Origin: Paracoccaceae bacterium
GTDB lineage: Bacteria > Pseudomonadota > Alphaproteobacteria > Rhodobacterales > Rhodobacteraceae
Direction: 5' to 3'
Length of the DNA stretch: 49,172 bases
NCBI GenBank assembly: GCA_018223085.1
Contig: JAAEZB010000017.1
Coordinates: 1-49,172, forward strand
Part shown: positions 41,763 to 49,172 of the stretch, in pieces
Position numbering within the stretch: the stretch's first letter is position 1
How the letters are laid out: each line of letters begins with the position of its first letter
Program-made: the position numbers and the translations under genes
Notes under the pieces: model-generated
Databases searched by the model: none
What the model saw: only the letters and a program-made list of their open reading frames with translations
What the model was told of the DNA's origin: nothing

Positions 41763-43543
41763 CCCGCATCCCCCTGCGCCCACTTGCTCGTATCCTGCCC
41801 GCCCGTGAAACTGGCGAGAACCCCGACGCCATCGAACGCGAGAATATCCGCCTGCGCCACGAAGCCATGCGCCAGACCTCGCGCCTGCGCGCCGAGGGCC
41901 GTCTTCTGGTGTTGTCCGTCGTCTTCCTGTCGCTCTTTACCGTCGTGGGCGCGCGTATGGCGATGCTCTCCTTCTCCGAAGCGCAGGAACCCCGCGCCTC
42001 CGTCTCCGGTTCCATGATTACCTCCCAGCGCGCCGATATCGTCGACCGCAAGGGCCGTATCCTCGCCACCAACCTTGAGACGCACTCCCTCTACGCCCAA
42101 CCCCACCACATGATCGACAAGGCCCACGTGGCCCGCGAATTGGTCAAGATCTTCCCCGATCTTGACGAGGAAAAGCTGCTCGAACGCTTTTCTGGCAAGC
42201 GCAAATTCATGTGGATTCGCAAGAAGCTCAGCCCCGAACAGAAACAGGCCGTGCACGACATCGGCGATCCCGGCCTGATGTTTGGCCCGCGCGAGATGCG
42301 CCTTTATCCCAACGGTCACCTCGCCGCGCATGTGCTTGGCGGGACGAGCTTCCGCAAGGAAGACGTGCGCGCCGCCGAACTCGTCGGTGTCGCCGGGATC
42401 GAACGTCAGCTTGACGAGGCACTGCGCGATCCGGCCAATGGCGACAAGGCCCTGACCCTCTCGCTTGATCTGACCGTGCAGGCCGCCGCCGAGCGCGTCC
42501 TCTACGGCGGTATGAAACTGATGAACGCCAAGGGCGCCGCCGCGGTGCTCATGGACGCCCATACCGGCGAGGTGATCTCGCTGGTGAGCCTACCTGATTT
42601 CGATCCCAACGACCGCCCCCGCCCGCCGACCAAGGGCAACGCCTCCGATAGCCCGCTCTTCAACCGCGCGGTGCAGGGGGTCTACGAACTCGGCTCGACC
42701 TTCAAGATTTTCACCGCCGCTCAGGCCATGGACCTCGGCCTCGCCAACCCGGAAACCACGATCAAGACCCAAGGCCCCCTGCGCTGGGGCAAGTTCAAGA
42801 TCCGTGATTTCCATGATTACGGCGCCGAACTCTCCCTGACCAAGGTCATCGTGAAATCGTCCAACATCGGCACCGCCCGCCTGGCTCAGGCCATCGGGGC
42901 CGAACGCCAACAGGACTTCCTGCGCGGCCTTGGTTTCCTTGAGCAAACCCCGCTTGAAATCGTCGAAGCCAGCGGCGGCAAACCGCTCCTGCCCAAGAAC
43001 TGGTCCGAGCTTTCGGCGATGACGATCTCCTATGGCCACGGCCTGTCCTCAAGCCCGCTGCACCTCGCCGCTGGCTATGCCGCAATTGCCAATGGCGGCA
43101 CCGCGATCAAACCAACGCTTCTCAAACGCGATACGCCCCAGAATGGCCCGCGCATCATGTCCGAAGAGGCGGCCCGCGCCTCGCGCACCATGCTGCGCAA
43201 GGTGGTGACCGAGGGCACCGCCTCCTTTGGGGAGGTGCCCGGATATGCCGTGGGCGGCAAGACCGGCACCGCCGACAAACCCAAGGAACAGGGCGGCGGT
43301 TATTACGAGGACAAGGTGATCGCCACCTTCGCCTCGATCTTCCCGGCCCATGATCCCAAATACGTGCTGGTGGTGACGCTGGACGAGCCGATTGAAACCT
43401 CCGGTGCTGAACCGCGTCGCACCGCTGGTTGGACCGCCGTGCCCGTCGCCGCCGAGATGATCCGCCGCGTTGCACCGCTCCTTGGCCTGCGCCCCGAGAT
43501 TGAACCCACCCCGCTGGCTGGTATAACCCTGACATCGAACTAA
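41759..43543 (+). CDS. ftsI: Septal peptidoglycan D,D-transpeptidase FtsI (PBP3)
   Basis: A 594-residue class B penicillin-binding protein that cross-links septal peptidoglycan. One membrane helix lies near residues 45-65 (LLVLSVVFLSLFTVVGARMAML), followed by the pedestal domain and a transpeptidase domain. The catalytic Ser313 is in GSTFKIF, SSN at 367-369 is the second motif and KTG near residue 501 (GGKTGTADK) the third. It overlaps ftsL by four bases (ATGA) and is followed by murE after 20 bases. Confidence 0.97.
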   Translation: MTRIPLRPLARILPARETGENPDAIERENIRLRHEAMRQTSRLRAEGRLLVLSVVFLSLFTVVGARMAMLSFSEAQEPRASVSGSMITSQRADIVDRKGRILATNLETHSLYAQPHHMIDKAHVARELVKIFPDLDEEKLLERFSGKRKFMWIRKKLSPEQKQAVHDIGDPGLMFGPREMRLYPNGHLAAHVLGGTSFRKEDVRAAELVGVAGIERQLDEALRDPANGDKALTLSLDLTVQAAAERVLYGGMKLMNAKGAAAVLMDAHTGEVISLVSLPDFDPNDRPRPPTKGNASDSPLFNRAVQGVYELGSTFKIFTAAQAMDLGLANPETTIKTQGPLRWGKFKIRDFHDYGAELSLTKVIVKSSNIGTARLAQAIGAERQQDFLRGLGFLEQTPLEIVEASGGKPLLPKNWSELSAMTISYGHGLSSSPLHLAAGYAAIANGGTAIKPTLLKRDTPQNGPRIMSEEAARASRTMLRKVVTEGTASFGEVPGYAVGGKTGTADKPKEQGGGYYEDKVIATFASIFPAHDPKYVLVVTLDEPIETSGAEPRRTAGWTAVPVAAEMIRRVAPLLGLRPEIEPTPLAGITLTSN

Positions 43544-43563
43544 GCCGAAAAGGGCAGCACGGG

Positions 43564-45045
43564 ATGGCAGGCGAGTCACGACCACTTCACGAACTGGGGC
43601 TGACCGCCGCTGCGGGCCGCGATCCCCTCATCACCGGCCTTGCCGTCGATAGCCGCGAGGTCCGTGACGGCTTCCTCTTTGCCGCCTTGCCCGGCACCCG
43701 CGTTCATGGCGGCGAATTTATCCAATATGCCCTGCGCATGGGCGCGAGCGCGATCCTGACGGATGCCGAAGGCGCCCGCATCGCCGAGGCCGAGCTGGCC
43801 GCGTCCGACGCCGCGCTCGTGGTGGCGGAAGACCCGCGCCAGACTCTCGCCTATACTGCCGCGCTCTGGTTCGGGGAGCAGCCCGGCATCATGGCCGCCG
43901 TCACCGGCACCAACGGCAAAACCTCTGTCTCGACCTTCCTTCGTATGATCTGGCAGGAACTTGGCCTAGAGGCCGTCAACCTTGGCACAACCGGGGTCGA
44001 GGGCGATTTTACCGCCCCCCTCAACCATACCACTCCCGAACCGATCACCCTCCACCGCACCTTGGCCGCTGCCTGTGCCGCCGGGGTCGAATTTGCCGCG
44101 ATGGAGGCCTCTTCACACGGCCTCGCCCAACGCCGCCTCGACGGGGTGCAGCTGACCGCCGCTGGCTTTACCAACTTCACTCAGGACCATCTCGACTATC
44201 ATCATAGCTTTGATGAGTATTTCGATGCCAAGGCCGGTCTTTTCGCCCGCGTCCTCCCCGAGGATGGCACCGCCGTTATCAATACCGACGATCCGCGTGG
44301 CGTCGACATGGCCGCCATCGCCCGCGCCCGTGGGCAGGAGGTTCTGACCGTGGGCCGTGACGGGGCCGACCTGTCGCTCGACGCGCAACGCTTTGACGCC
44401 ACCGGACAGGACATTCGCTTTACTTTCCGGGGCCGTGCCTACATGACGCGCCTCAATCTCATCGGCGGGTTTCAGGCCGAAAACGTCCTCCTTGCCGCTG
44501 GTCTCGCCATTGCCTGCGGTGCCGCACCCGAGCGCGTCTTCGAAGTTCTGCATGAACTCAAAACCGTGCGTGGCCGTATGCAGCTCGCCGCCACGCGCCA
44601 GAACGGGGCCGCCGTCTTTGTCGACTACGCGCATACCCCCGATGCCGTGGAAACCGCACTTCACGCCATGCGCCCGCATGTCATGGGCCGCCTGATCGCC
44701 ATTGTGGGCGCGGGTGGGGATCGCGACGCGGGTAAACGCCCCCTGATGGGGGCCGCCGCCGCCGCCAATGCCGATGTGGTTTTTGTCACCGACGACAATC
44801 CCCGCTCCGAAGATCCCGCAACCATCCGCACCGCAGTCATGCTCGGCGCGCCCGACGCGATCGAGGTCGGTGACCGCGCCGAAGCCATCCTGCGCGCCGT
44901 GGATGCCCTGCAACCGGGAGACGCGCTCCTTATCGCGGGCAAGGGCCATGAAACCGGACAGATCGTCGGCGATGATATTCTCCCCTTTGACGACTGCGAA
45001 CAGGCCAGCGTCGCCGTCGCCGCCCTTGATGGAGGGTTCGCATGA
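43564..45045 (+). CDS. murE: UDP-N-acetylmuramoyl-L-alanyl-D-glutamate--2,6-diaminopimelate ligase MurE
   Basis: A 493-residue Mur ligase that adds the third residue of the stem peptide. The ATP-binding motif TGTNGKTS is near residue 114, NLGTTGVEG and HTTPEPITLHRTLAAA follow, and TDDNPRSEDP near residue 407 contains the DNPR motif that selects meso-diaminopimelate over lysine. FVDYAHTPDAVETAL marks the C-terminal domain. Its stop overlaps the murF start by four bases, so the two ligases are coupled. Confidence 0.98.
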   Translation: MAGESRPLHELGLTAAAGRDPLITGLAVDSREVRDGFLFAALPGTRVHGGEFIQYALRMGASAILTDAEGARIAEAELAASDAALVVAEDPRQTLAYTAALWFGEQPGIMAAVTGTNGKTSVSTFLRMIWQELGLEAVNLGTTGVEGDFTAPLNHTTPEPITLHRTLAAACAAGVEFAAMEASSHGLAQRRLDGVQLTAAGFTNFTQDHLDYHHSFDEYFDAKAGLFARVLPEDGTAVINTDDPRGVDMAAIARARGQEVLTVGRDGADLSLDAQRFDATGQDIRFTFRGRAYMTRLNLIGGFQAENVLLAAGLAIACGAAPERVFEVLHELKTVRGRMQLAATRQNGAAVFVDYAHTPDAVETALHAMRPHVMGRLIAIVGAGGDRDAGKRPLMGAAAAANADVVFVTDDNPRSEDPATIRTAVMLGAPDAIEVGDRAEAILRAVDALQPGDALLIAGKGHETGQIVGDDILPFDDCEQASVAVAALDGGFA

Positions 45046-46484
45046 GCCTCTGGACCTTTTCAGACGTCGCCGCCGCAACCGGTGGGCACGCGACTGCCGA
45101 CTGGGAGGCCAATGGCGTCTCTATCGACACACGCACGTTGGAACCCGGTGATCTCTTCGTTGCGCTCAAGGCTGCTCGCGATGGCCATGACTTCGTGGCG
45201 CAGGCCCTTGAGAAAGGTGCCGCCGCCGCCCTCGTGACCCATATCCCCGAAGGCGTCGCCCCCGACGCACCGCTTCTCATCGTCGATGATGTACTTGAAG
45301 GGCTCGAAGCCCTCGGCCGCGCCGCCCGTGCCCGCACAGAGGCCCGTATCGTCGCCGTGACGGGCTCTGTCGGCAAAACTTCGACCAAGGAAATGCTGCG
45401 CGCCATGCTTTCGGGGCAGGGGACGACCCACGCTTCCGTGGCAAGCTACAACAACCACTGGGGCGTGCCCCTGACACTCGCCCGGATGCCCGCCGCGACG
45501 GACTATGCCGTGATTGAGATCGGCATGAACCATCCCGGCGAAATCGCACCGCTCGCCCGAATGGCCCGGCCCCATGTCGCCATGGTCACCACCGTCGCCG
45601 CCGTCCACCTCGAAGCCTTCGAGAATGTCGAAGCCATCGCCGCCGAAAAAGCCGCGATCCTCGATGGGTTGGAACCCTCCGGTACGGCCATTCTCCCCGC
45701 CGACATTGACACCGCCGCGATCCTGACCGCCCACGCCGCCGCACTTGGCGTCACCGCGATCCCCTTCGGCGCGACGGCCCCCGACTGGACCCTTGGCGAC
45801 GTGACCCTCTCCGGCGACCGCACCATTGCCCGCGCCACAGTCCACGGCGCCCCCCTCGCCTTCAAGATCAACAGCGCAGGCCGCCACTTCGCCATGAACG
45901 CCCTCGGTGCCCTCGCCGCCGCGGACGCCCTTGGCGCTGACCTCGCCATCGCCACCGGCGACCTTGGCCGCTGGACCCCCTACACAGGCCGTGGCGCCCG
46001 CGAAACGATCTACCTCGACCCGGTCGAACCCGACCTGACCCTCGACCTGATCGACGACGCCTATAACGCCAATCCAACCTCCCTTGCCGCTGCCCTCGAC
46101 GTGCTCGCCGCCGCGACACCGAAACACGGCATCGGCCGCATCGGCAAAGGCCGCCGCATTGCCTTTGTTGGCGACATGAAAGAACTCGGCCCCCAAGAGG
46201 CCGCCATGCACGCCGCAATTGCCGATCTCCCCGCCATTGCCGAGATCGACACTATCCACTGCATCGGCCCCCTTATGCGCCACCTCTACGAGGCCCTCCC
46301 GCCTCACAAACGTGGCCAATGGACCGAAACCAGCGCCGAAATGGCCGAAACCATCCGCCATCACGTCGACGCAGGCGATTCCCTGCTCGCCAAGGGCTCT
46401 TTGTCCATGGGATTGGCGCAAATTGTTGACGCCATCCGCAAATTGGGCCATCCCGCCCCGCAATCCAATGATGAGGACGACTAA
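45042..46484 (+). CDS. murF: UDP-N-acetylmuramoyl-tripeptide--D-alanyl-D-alanine ligase MurF
   Basis: A 480-residue Mur ligase that adds the D-Ala-D-Ala dipeptide to complete the cytoplasmic stem peptide. The ATP motif VTGSVGKTSTKEML is near residue 106, YNNHWGVPLTLARMP and EIGMNHPGEIAPLARMARPHVAMVT are typical, and DDAYNANPTSLAAALDVLA lies before the C-terminal domain. Its start overlaps murE (ATGA), and mraY starts directly at the base after the stop codon. Confidence 0.97.
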   Translation: MSLWTFSDVAAATGGHATADWEANGVSIDTRTLEPGDLFVALKAARDGHDFVAQALEKGAAAALVTHIPEGVAPDAPLLIVDDVLEGLEALGRAARARTEARIVAVTGSVGKTSTKEMLRAMLSGQGTTHASVASYNNHWGVPLTLARMPAATDYAVIEIGMNHPGEIAPLARMARPHVAMVTTVAAVHLEAFENVEAIAAEKAAILDGLEPSGTAILPADIDTAAILTAHAAALGVTAIPFGATAPDWTLGDVTLSGDRTIARATVHGAPLAFKINSAGRHFAMNALGALAAADALGADLAIATGDLGRWTPYTGRGARETIYLDPVEPDLTLDLIDDAYNANPTSLAAALDVLAAATPKHGIGRIGKGRRIAFVGDMKELGPQEAAMHAAIADLPAIAEIDTIHCIGPLMRHLYEALPPHKRGQWTETSAEMAETIRHHVDAGDSLLAKGSLSMGLAQIVDAIRKLGHPAPQSNDEDD

Positions 46485-47567
46485 ATGCTCTATTGGCTGA
46501 CCGAGTTTTCGGACGGCGGGGACTTCTTCAACCTGTTCCGCTACATCACCTTCCGCGCTGGCGGTGCCTTCATGACGGCGCTGATCTTCGGCTTCCTCTT
46601 CGGCCCGCCGCTCATCAACGTGCTGCGCAAACGTCAGGGCAAAGGCCAGCCGATCCGCGAAGACGGCCCCGAAAGCCATTTCGTCAAGGCCGGCACCCCA
46701 ACCATGGGTGGCCTCCTCATCGTGGGCGCGCTGATGACATCAACGCTCCTCTGGGCGCGGCTTGATAACGGCTTTGTCTGGGTCGTCCTCTTCGTGACCC
46801 TTGCCTATGGCCTCATCGGCTTTGCCGACGACTACGCCAAAGTCTCCAAACAGAACACAGCAGGCGTCTCCGGCAAAGTCCGCCTTGGCCTTGGCTTTGT
46901 GATTGCCCTCATCGCGTCCTACTGGGCGACGATGCTGCACCCCGAAGCGCTGCAATGGGGCCTCGCCCTGCCGTTCTTCAAGGATACGCTCCTGAACCTC
47001 GGCCTGTTTTTCCTGCCCTTTGCCATGATCGTCATCGTCGGGGCCGCCAACGCGGTGAACCTGACCGATGGCCTTGACGGTCTCGCCATCATGCCGGTGA
47101 TGATCGCTATCGGCACGCTCGGCATCATCGCCTACGCCGTGGGCCGTGTCGACTTTACCGAATACCTCGACGTCCACTACGTTCCCGGCACCGGCGAAAT
47201 CCTCATCTTCGCCGCTGGTGTAATCGGAGGCGGCCTCGGGTTCCTATGGTATAACGCCCCCCCCGCAGCCGTCTTCATGGGCGACACAGGCTCGCTGGCC
47301 CTCGGCGGTGCCCTCGGCGCCATCGCCGTCGCGACGAAACACGAGCTTGTTCTTGGCATTGTCGGTGGCCTCTTCGTGGTCGAGGCGCTCTCTGTCATCA
47401 TTCAGGTGCTCTACTTCAAACGCACCGGCAAACGCGTCTTCCTCATGGCCCCGATCCATCACCACTACGAGAAAAAGGGCTGGTCCGAACCCCAGATCGT
47501 GATCCGCTTCTGGATCATCGCCCTCATCCTCGCCATGATCGGCCTCGCGACCCTAAAGGTCCGCTAA
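46485..47567 (+). CDS. mraY: Phospho-N-acetylmuramoyl-pentapeptide-transferase MraY
   Basis: A 360-residue integral membrane enzyme with about ten helices that links UDP-MurNAc-pentapeptide to undecaprenyl phosphate to form lipid I. The conserved segments [34 protein letters not shown] (catalytic aspartates), [18 protein letters not shown] and [24 protein letters not shown] are all present. It follows murF with no intervening base. murD would be expected next, but an unrelated TPR gene follows. Confidence 0.98.
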   Translation: MLYWLTEFSDGGDFFNLFRYITFRAGGAFMTALIFGFLFGPPLINVLRKRQGKGQPIREDGPESHFVKAGTPTMGGLLIVGALMTSTLLWARLDNGFVWVVLFVTLAYGLIGFADDYAKVSKQNTAGVSGKVRLGLGFVIALIASYWATMLHPEALQWGLALPFFKDTLLNLGLFFLPFAMIVIVGAANAVNLTDGLDGLAIMPVMIAIGTLGIIAYAVGRVDFTEYLDVHYVPGTGEILIFAAGVIGGGLGFLWYNAPPAAVFMGDTGSLALGGALGAIAVATKHELVLGIVGGLFVVEALSVIIQVLYFKRTGKRVFLMAPIHHHYEKKGWSEPQIVIRFWIIALILAMIGLATLKVR

Positions 47568-47577
47568 GACCGCAGCG

Positions 47578-47604
47578 GGCAGGGGGCTATGCGCCCCTTG
47601 CCCC
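47578..47604 (+). other. Stem-loop after mraY
   Basis: GGGCA-GGGG pairs with CCCC-TTGCCC with one bulged base, 10 bases after the mraY stop. There is no T-run afterwards. It may slow transcription or protect the 3' end of the mraY message where the operon is interrupted by the TPR gene. Confidence 0.45.
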
Positions 47605-47609
47605 AAGCG

Positions 47610-47621
47610 ATTTCGAAATCT
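47610..47621. other. 12-base perfect palindrome between mraY and the TPR gene
   Basis: GATTTCGAAATC is perfectly self-complementary and lies directly after the mraY stem-loop. It could be an operator for the TPR gene or a trace of an insertion junction; the sequence gives no more. Confidence 0.35.
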
Positions 47622-47687
47622 CTTACCCCCTTCACAGCTCCCCTCCATCCGCTATGCTGACGCCAAGGGGTATCAGTGAGGTGGGGC

Positions 47688-48998
47688 ATGGTGGAGTGGT
47701 TTGTCGAATTCGGAATAATGGTGTGGGACTGGTTCGGGGAGGAAGATCATCAGAACCGCGTGACGGCCATATTCGCGGCGCTCGCCGTCATCGTGCCAGT
47801 CATTGGTGCAACTCTTGGTGTTCTTTGGTATTTGCTGAAATACATCTTCGGAAAATCAGACCAAACGCCTGAGCCAATTCCAGAACCTATCCTTCCAACC
47901 GGCGACCTCTTGTCGATGGACCAGCACCTCGCCATTCTGGAAAAGCGCGAGGAACGGCTCAAGGCGCAACTCGCCTCCGCCCATAACGAAGAAAAGGCGC
48001 AACTCACCGCGCAGATTAATGAATTGCGATCTCAGATCAGCAATCCTGAAAAATCTCTGGCTGAAGCCCAAAAACGCATCGCTCACCTCGAAATTCTGCT
48101 TGCCCGCGCAGGAAACGAAATCAGCGCCGAACGGTTGGCCGAAGCCCGTATCGCTCTTGAACGAGGAGACTTCTCCAAGGCCGACGCTATCTTCGCCGAG
48201 ATTGAGGCTCGCGAAGAAATTGCCGTCCAAAATGCTGCTCGCGCTGCCTATGGCCGTGGTGAGATTGCAGAAGGCGAAGTGCGTTGGGCGGATGCTGCCG
48301 TGCACTACCAAAGAGCAGCTCGTCTCAATCCCTGTTACGAAACACTTAGTAAAGCGCATGAGTTCACTCATTGGAGCGGTGATTTTCAGTTGGCTGAGAT
48401 ATTAGGCCGGAAGAATATCGACGCATCAGAAGAGGAGGGTATCCCCGAAAACTTGGCCATGGCCAAAAATGATTATGCGCTAACGCTGTATGAACTTGGG
48501 CGGCTTGATGAGGCCGAGACTCTTTTCCATGAGGCGCTTGAGATTGACTGCACCACGATTGGGGATCAACACCCTGATTTCGCAATTCACCTTAATAGCC
48601 TTGTCGTTGTGCTTCATGCTCAAGGCCGGCTGAAAGAGGCGGAGAAGCTTTACCGTCAGGCGATTAAGATCGACCGGGGCACAATTGGTGAGAGGCATCC
48701 GGACTATGCAATCCACCTCAACAATCTTTCTGGCATTGTACAGGCACAAGGCCGTTTTGAAGAAGCAGAGGAGCTCTGCAACCAATCGCTCGATATTGGT
48801 CGCGCCACGATCGGAGAGGCGCATCCGCATTATGCCATACGGCTCCACAATCTCGCACTCGTTGTTAAGGCAAGAGGACGGATTGACGAAGCGGAGGAAC
48901 TTTTCAAGCAGGCGCTAAGCATATTCAGAGCCGCGTTACCCCCAGAGCACCCACATATTTCTAGTGTGGAAAAACACCTCGCCGCCCTCCCAAATTAA
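47688..48998 (+). CDS. Membrane-anchored coiled-coil/tetratricopeptide repeat protein
   Basis: A 436-residue protein. One membrane helix lies near residues 25-50 (IFAALAVIVPVIGATLGVLWYLLKYIFG), a coiled coil rich in Glu, Lys and Gln near 80-145, and kinesin-light-chain-like TPR repeats of about 42 residues from about 265 to the end (GRLDEAETLFHEALEID, GRLKEAEKLYRQAIKID, GRFEEAEELCNQSLDIG, GRIDEAEELFKQALSIF). It would be a protein-protein interaction platform at the inner membrane. I chose the ATG at 47688, preceded by GAGGTGGGG. Its DNA is visibly less GC-rich than its neighbours and uses ATA, TTA and AGA codons that are rare in them, suggesting acquisition. No catalytic domain is visible; the function is unknown. 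Confidence 0.78.
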   Translation: MVEWFVEFGIMVWDWFGEEDHQNRVTAIFAALAVIVPVIGATLGVLWYLLKYIFGKSDQTPEPIPEPILPTGDLLSMDQHLAILEKREERLKAQLASAHNEEKAQLTAQINELRSQISNPEKSLAEAQKRIAHLEILLARAGNEISAERLAEARIALERGDFSKADAIFAEIEAREEIAVQNAARAAYGRGEIAEGEVRWADAAVHYQRAARLNPCYETLSKAHEFTHWSGDFQLAEILGRKNIDASEEEGIPENLAMAKNDYALTLYELGRLDEAETLFHEALEIDCTTIGDQHPDFAIHLNSLVVVLHAQGRLKEAEKLYRQAIKIDRGTIGERHPDYAIHLNNLSGIVQAQGRFEEAEELCNQSLDIGRATIGEAHPHYAIRLHNLALVVKARGRIDEAEELFKQALSIFRAALPPEHPHISSVEKHLAALPN

Positions 48999-49052
48999 CC
49001 ATCGCACGCCCAAGGTTAACGCCAAAACCCTCTCCAAACCCTGCACCACCGC

Positions 49053-49101
49053 GATACAGACGCAATACCGACGTGATACCGACGTGCGTTTTCGCGTTAA
49101 C
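49053..49101. repeat. Iteron-hairpin element, copy B
   Basis: Three 11-bp repeats (GATACAGACGC, AATACCGACGT, GATACCGACGT) are followed by GCG-TTTT-CGC and GTTAAC, the same order as at 8350-8410. It lies in the gene-free stretch from 48999 to the window end, downstream of the TPR gene and probably upstream of the next dcw gene, which is outside the window. Confidence 0.75.
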
Positions 49102-49172
49102 TTTTGTCTCAAAAAGGGGGCCTCTCTTGCGTCATCCGGTGGGGGCGGGCATTGTCGCGGCAAGCTGAATTT

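Noticed and set aside
45060-46679. 539-residue minus-strand ORF opposite murF
   Set aside because: Low-complexity Gly/Asp/Val composition and complete overlap with murF and the mraY start show it is a shadow of codon bias.
48936-49163. 75-residue minus-strand ORF at the right edge
   Set aside because: It covers the iteron element and the end of the TPR gene and has no family resemblance or ribosome-binding site.
1-49172. Mobile elements, CRISPR arrays, tRNA genes or a defence island
   Set aside because: I saw no transposase, integrase, regularly spaced repeat-spacer array, tRNA cloverleaf or restriction/defence gene. The only acquired-looking gene is the TPR gene at 47688-48998.

Overview
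The window looks like a chromosomal segment of a Rhodobacterales (Roseobacter-group) alphaproteobacterium. This rests on gene content and order, not on a database search: NDUFA12-MlaD-DUF2155-Aat-AccC-AccB, TldD-CtaC-CtaB-CtaG-CtaE-SURF1-ThrC-M16 peptidase, and an mraZ-headed division and cell-wall (dcw) cluster are arrangements I associate with that order. Coding sequence is GC-rich with strong third-position bias, which produces long antisense shadow ORFs. I saw no tRNA, rRNA, insertion sequence, prophage or CRISPR array. Nearly all genes are housekeeping or ordinary metabolic genes.

Layout. 1-5.2 kb: the 3' part of clpX with a terminator, a RidA-family gene, then NDUFA12 (complex I), an MCE/MlaD lipid-transport protein and a DUF2155 protein on the plus strand, facing aat-accC-accB on the minus strand. 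5.3-10.5 kb: a short-chain acid and ketone-body module made of a PAS-LuxR regulator divergent from an acyl-CoA synthetase plus 3-hydroxybutyrate dehydrogenase, a peptidase-like lipoprotein, and the two subunits of a 3-oxoacid CoA-transferase. 10.5-16.6 kb, minus strand: L,D-transpeptidase, topA, dprA, tldD. 16.6-25.2 kb, plus strand: aa3-type cytochrome oxidase subunits II and III with their assembly factors (ctaC, ctaB, a small membrane protein, ctaG, ctaE, SURF1), then thrC, an M16 peptidase, an acetyltransferase and a metallo-hydrolase. 25.2-33.5 kb: an FAD-linked 2-hydroxyacid dehydrogenase, a purine/methionine salvage neighbourhood (mtnP-lysE and apt) with two small ORFs between, a SulP transporter, a flavin reductase-like protein, GNAT and EcsC proteins, and a small secreted protein. 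33.9-39.2 kb, minus strand: ptsP, lysC, an SDR, DUF1178 and Nudix genes. 39.2-49.2 kb: a 700-bp leader region followed by mraZ-rsmH-ftsL-ftsI-murE-murF-mraY, then an atypical membrane/coiled-coil/TPR gene where murD would usually follow.

How the parts fit together. MtnP releases adenine that Apt can recapture. 3-hydroxybutyrate dehydrogenase makes acetoacetate, which the CoA-transferase activates. The cytochrome oxidase genes sit with the heme-farnesylation, copper-delivery and SURF1 factors they need. The dcw genes run from methylation and division (RsmH, FtsL, FtsI) into the MurE-MurF-MraY part of peptidoglycan precursor synthesis, with start/stop overlaps implying translational coupling.

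Most of the novelty is in non-coding DNA and small genes: (i) a long mraZ leader with TGGG boxes at MraZ-like 10-bp spacing and a strong terminator-like hairpin, at the position where Rhodobacter sphaeroides makes the sRNA UpsM; (ii) an element with three 11-bp iterons, a small hairpin and GTTAAC, present twice about 40 kb apart; (iii) a 10-mer shared by the upstream regions of the two ketone-body loci; (iv) a perfect FNR/FixK-type dyad between tldD and ctaC; (v) a divergent pair of tiny ORFs, one predicted ribbon-helix-helix, around an operator-like site; (vi) a low-GC TPR gene inside the dcw cluster.
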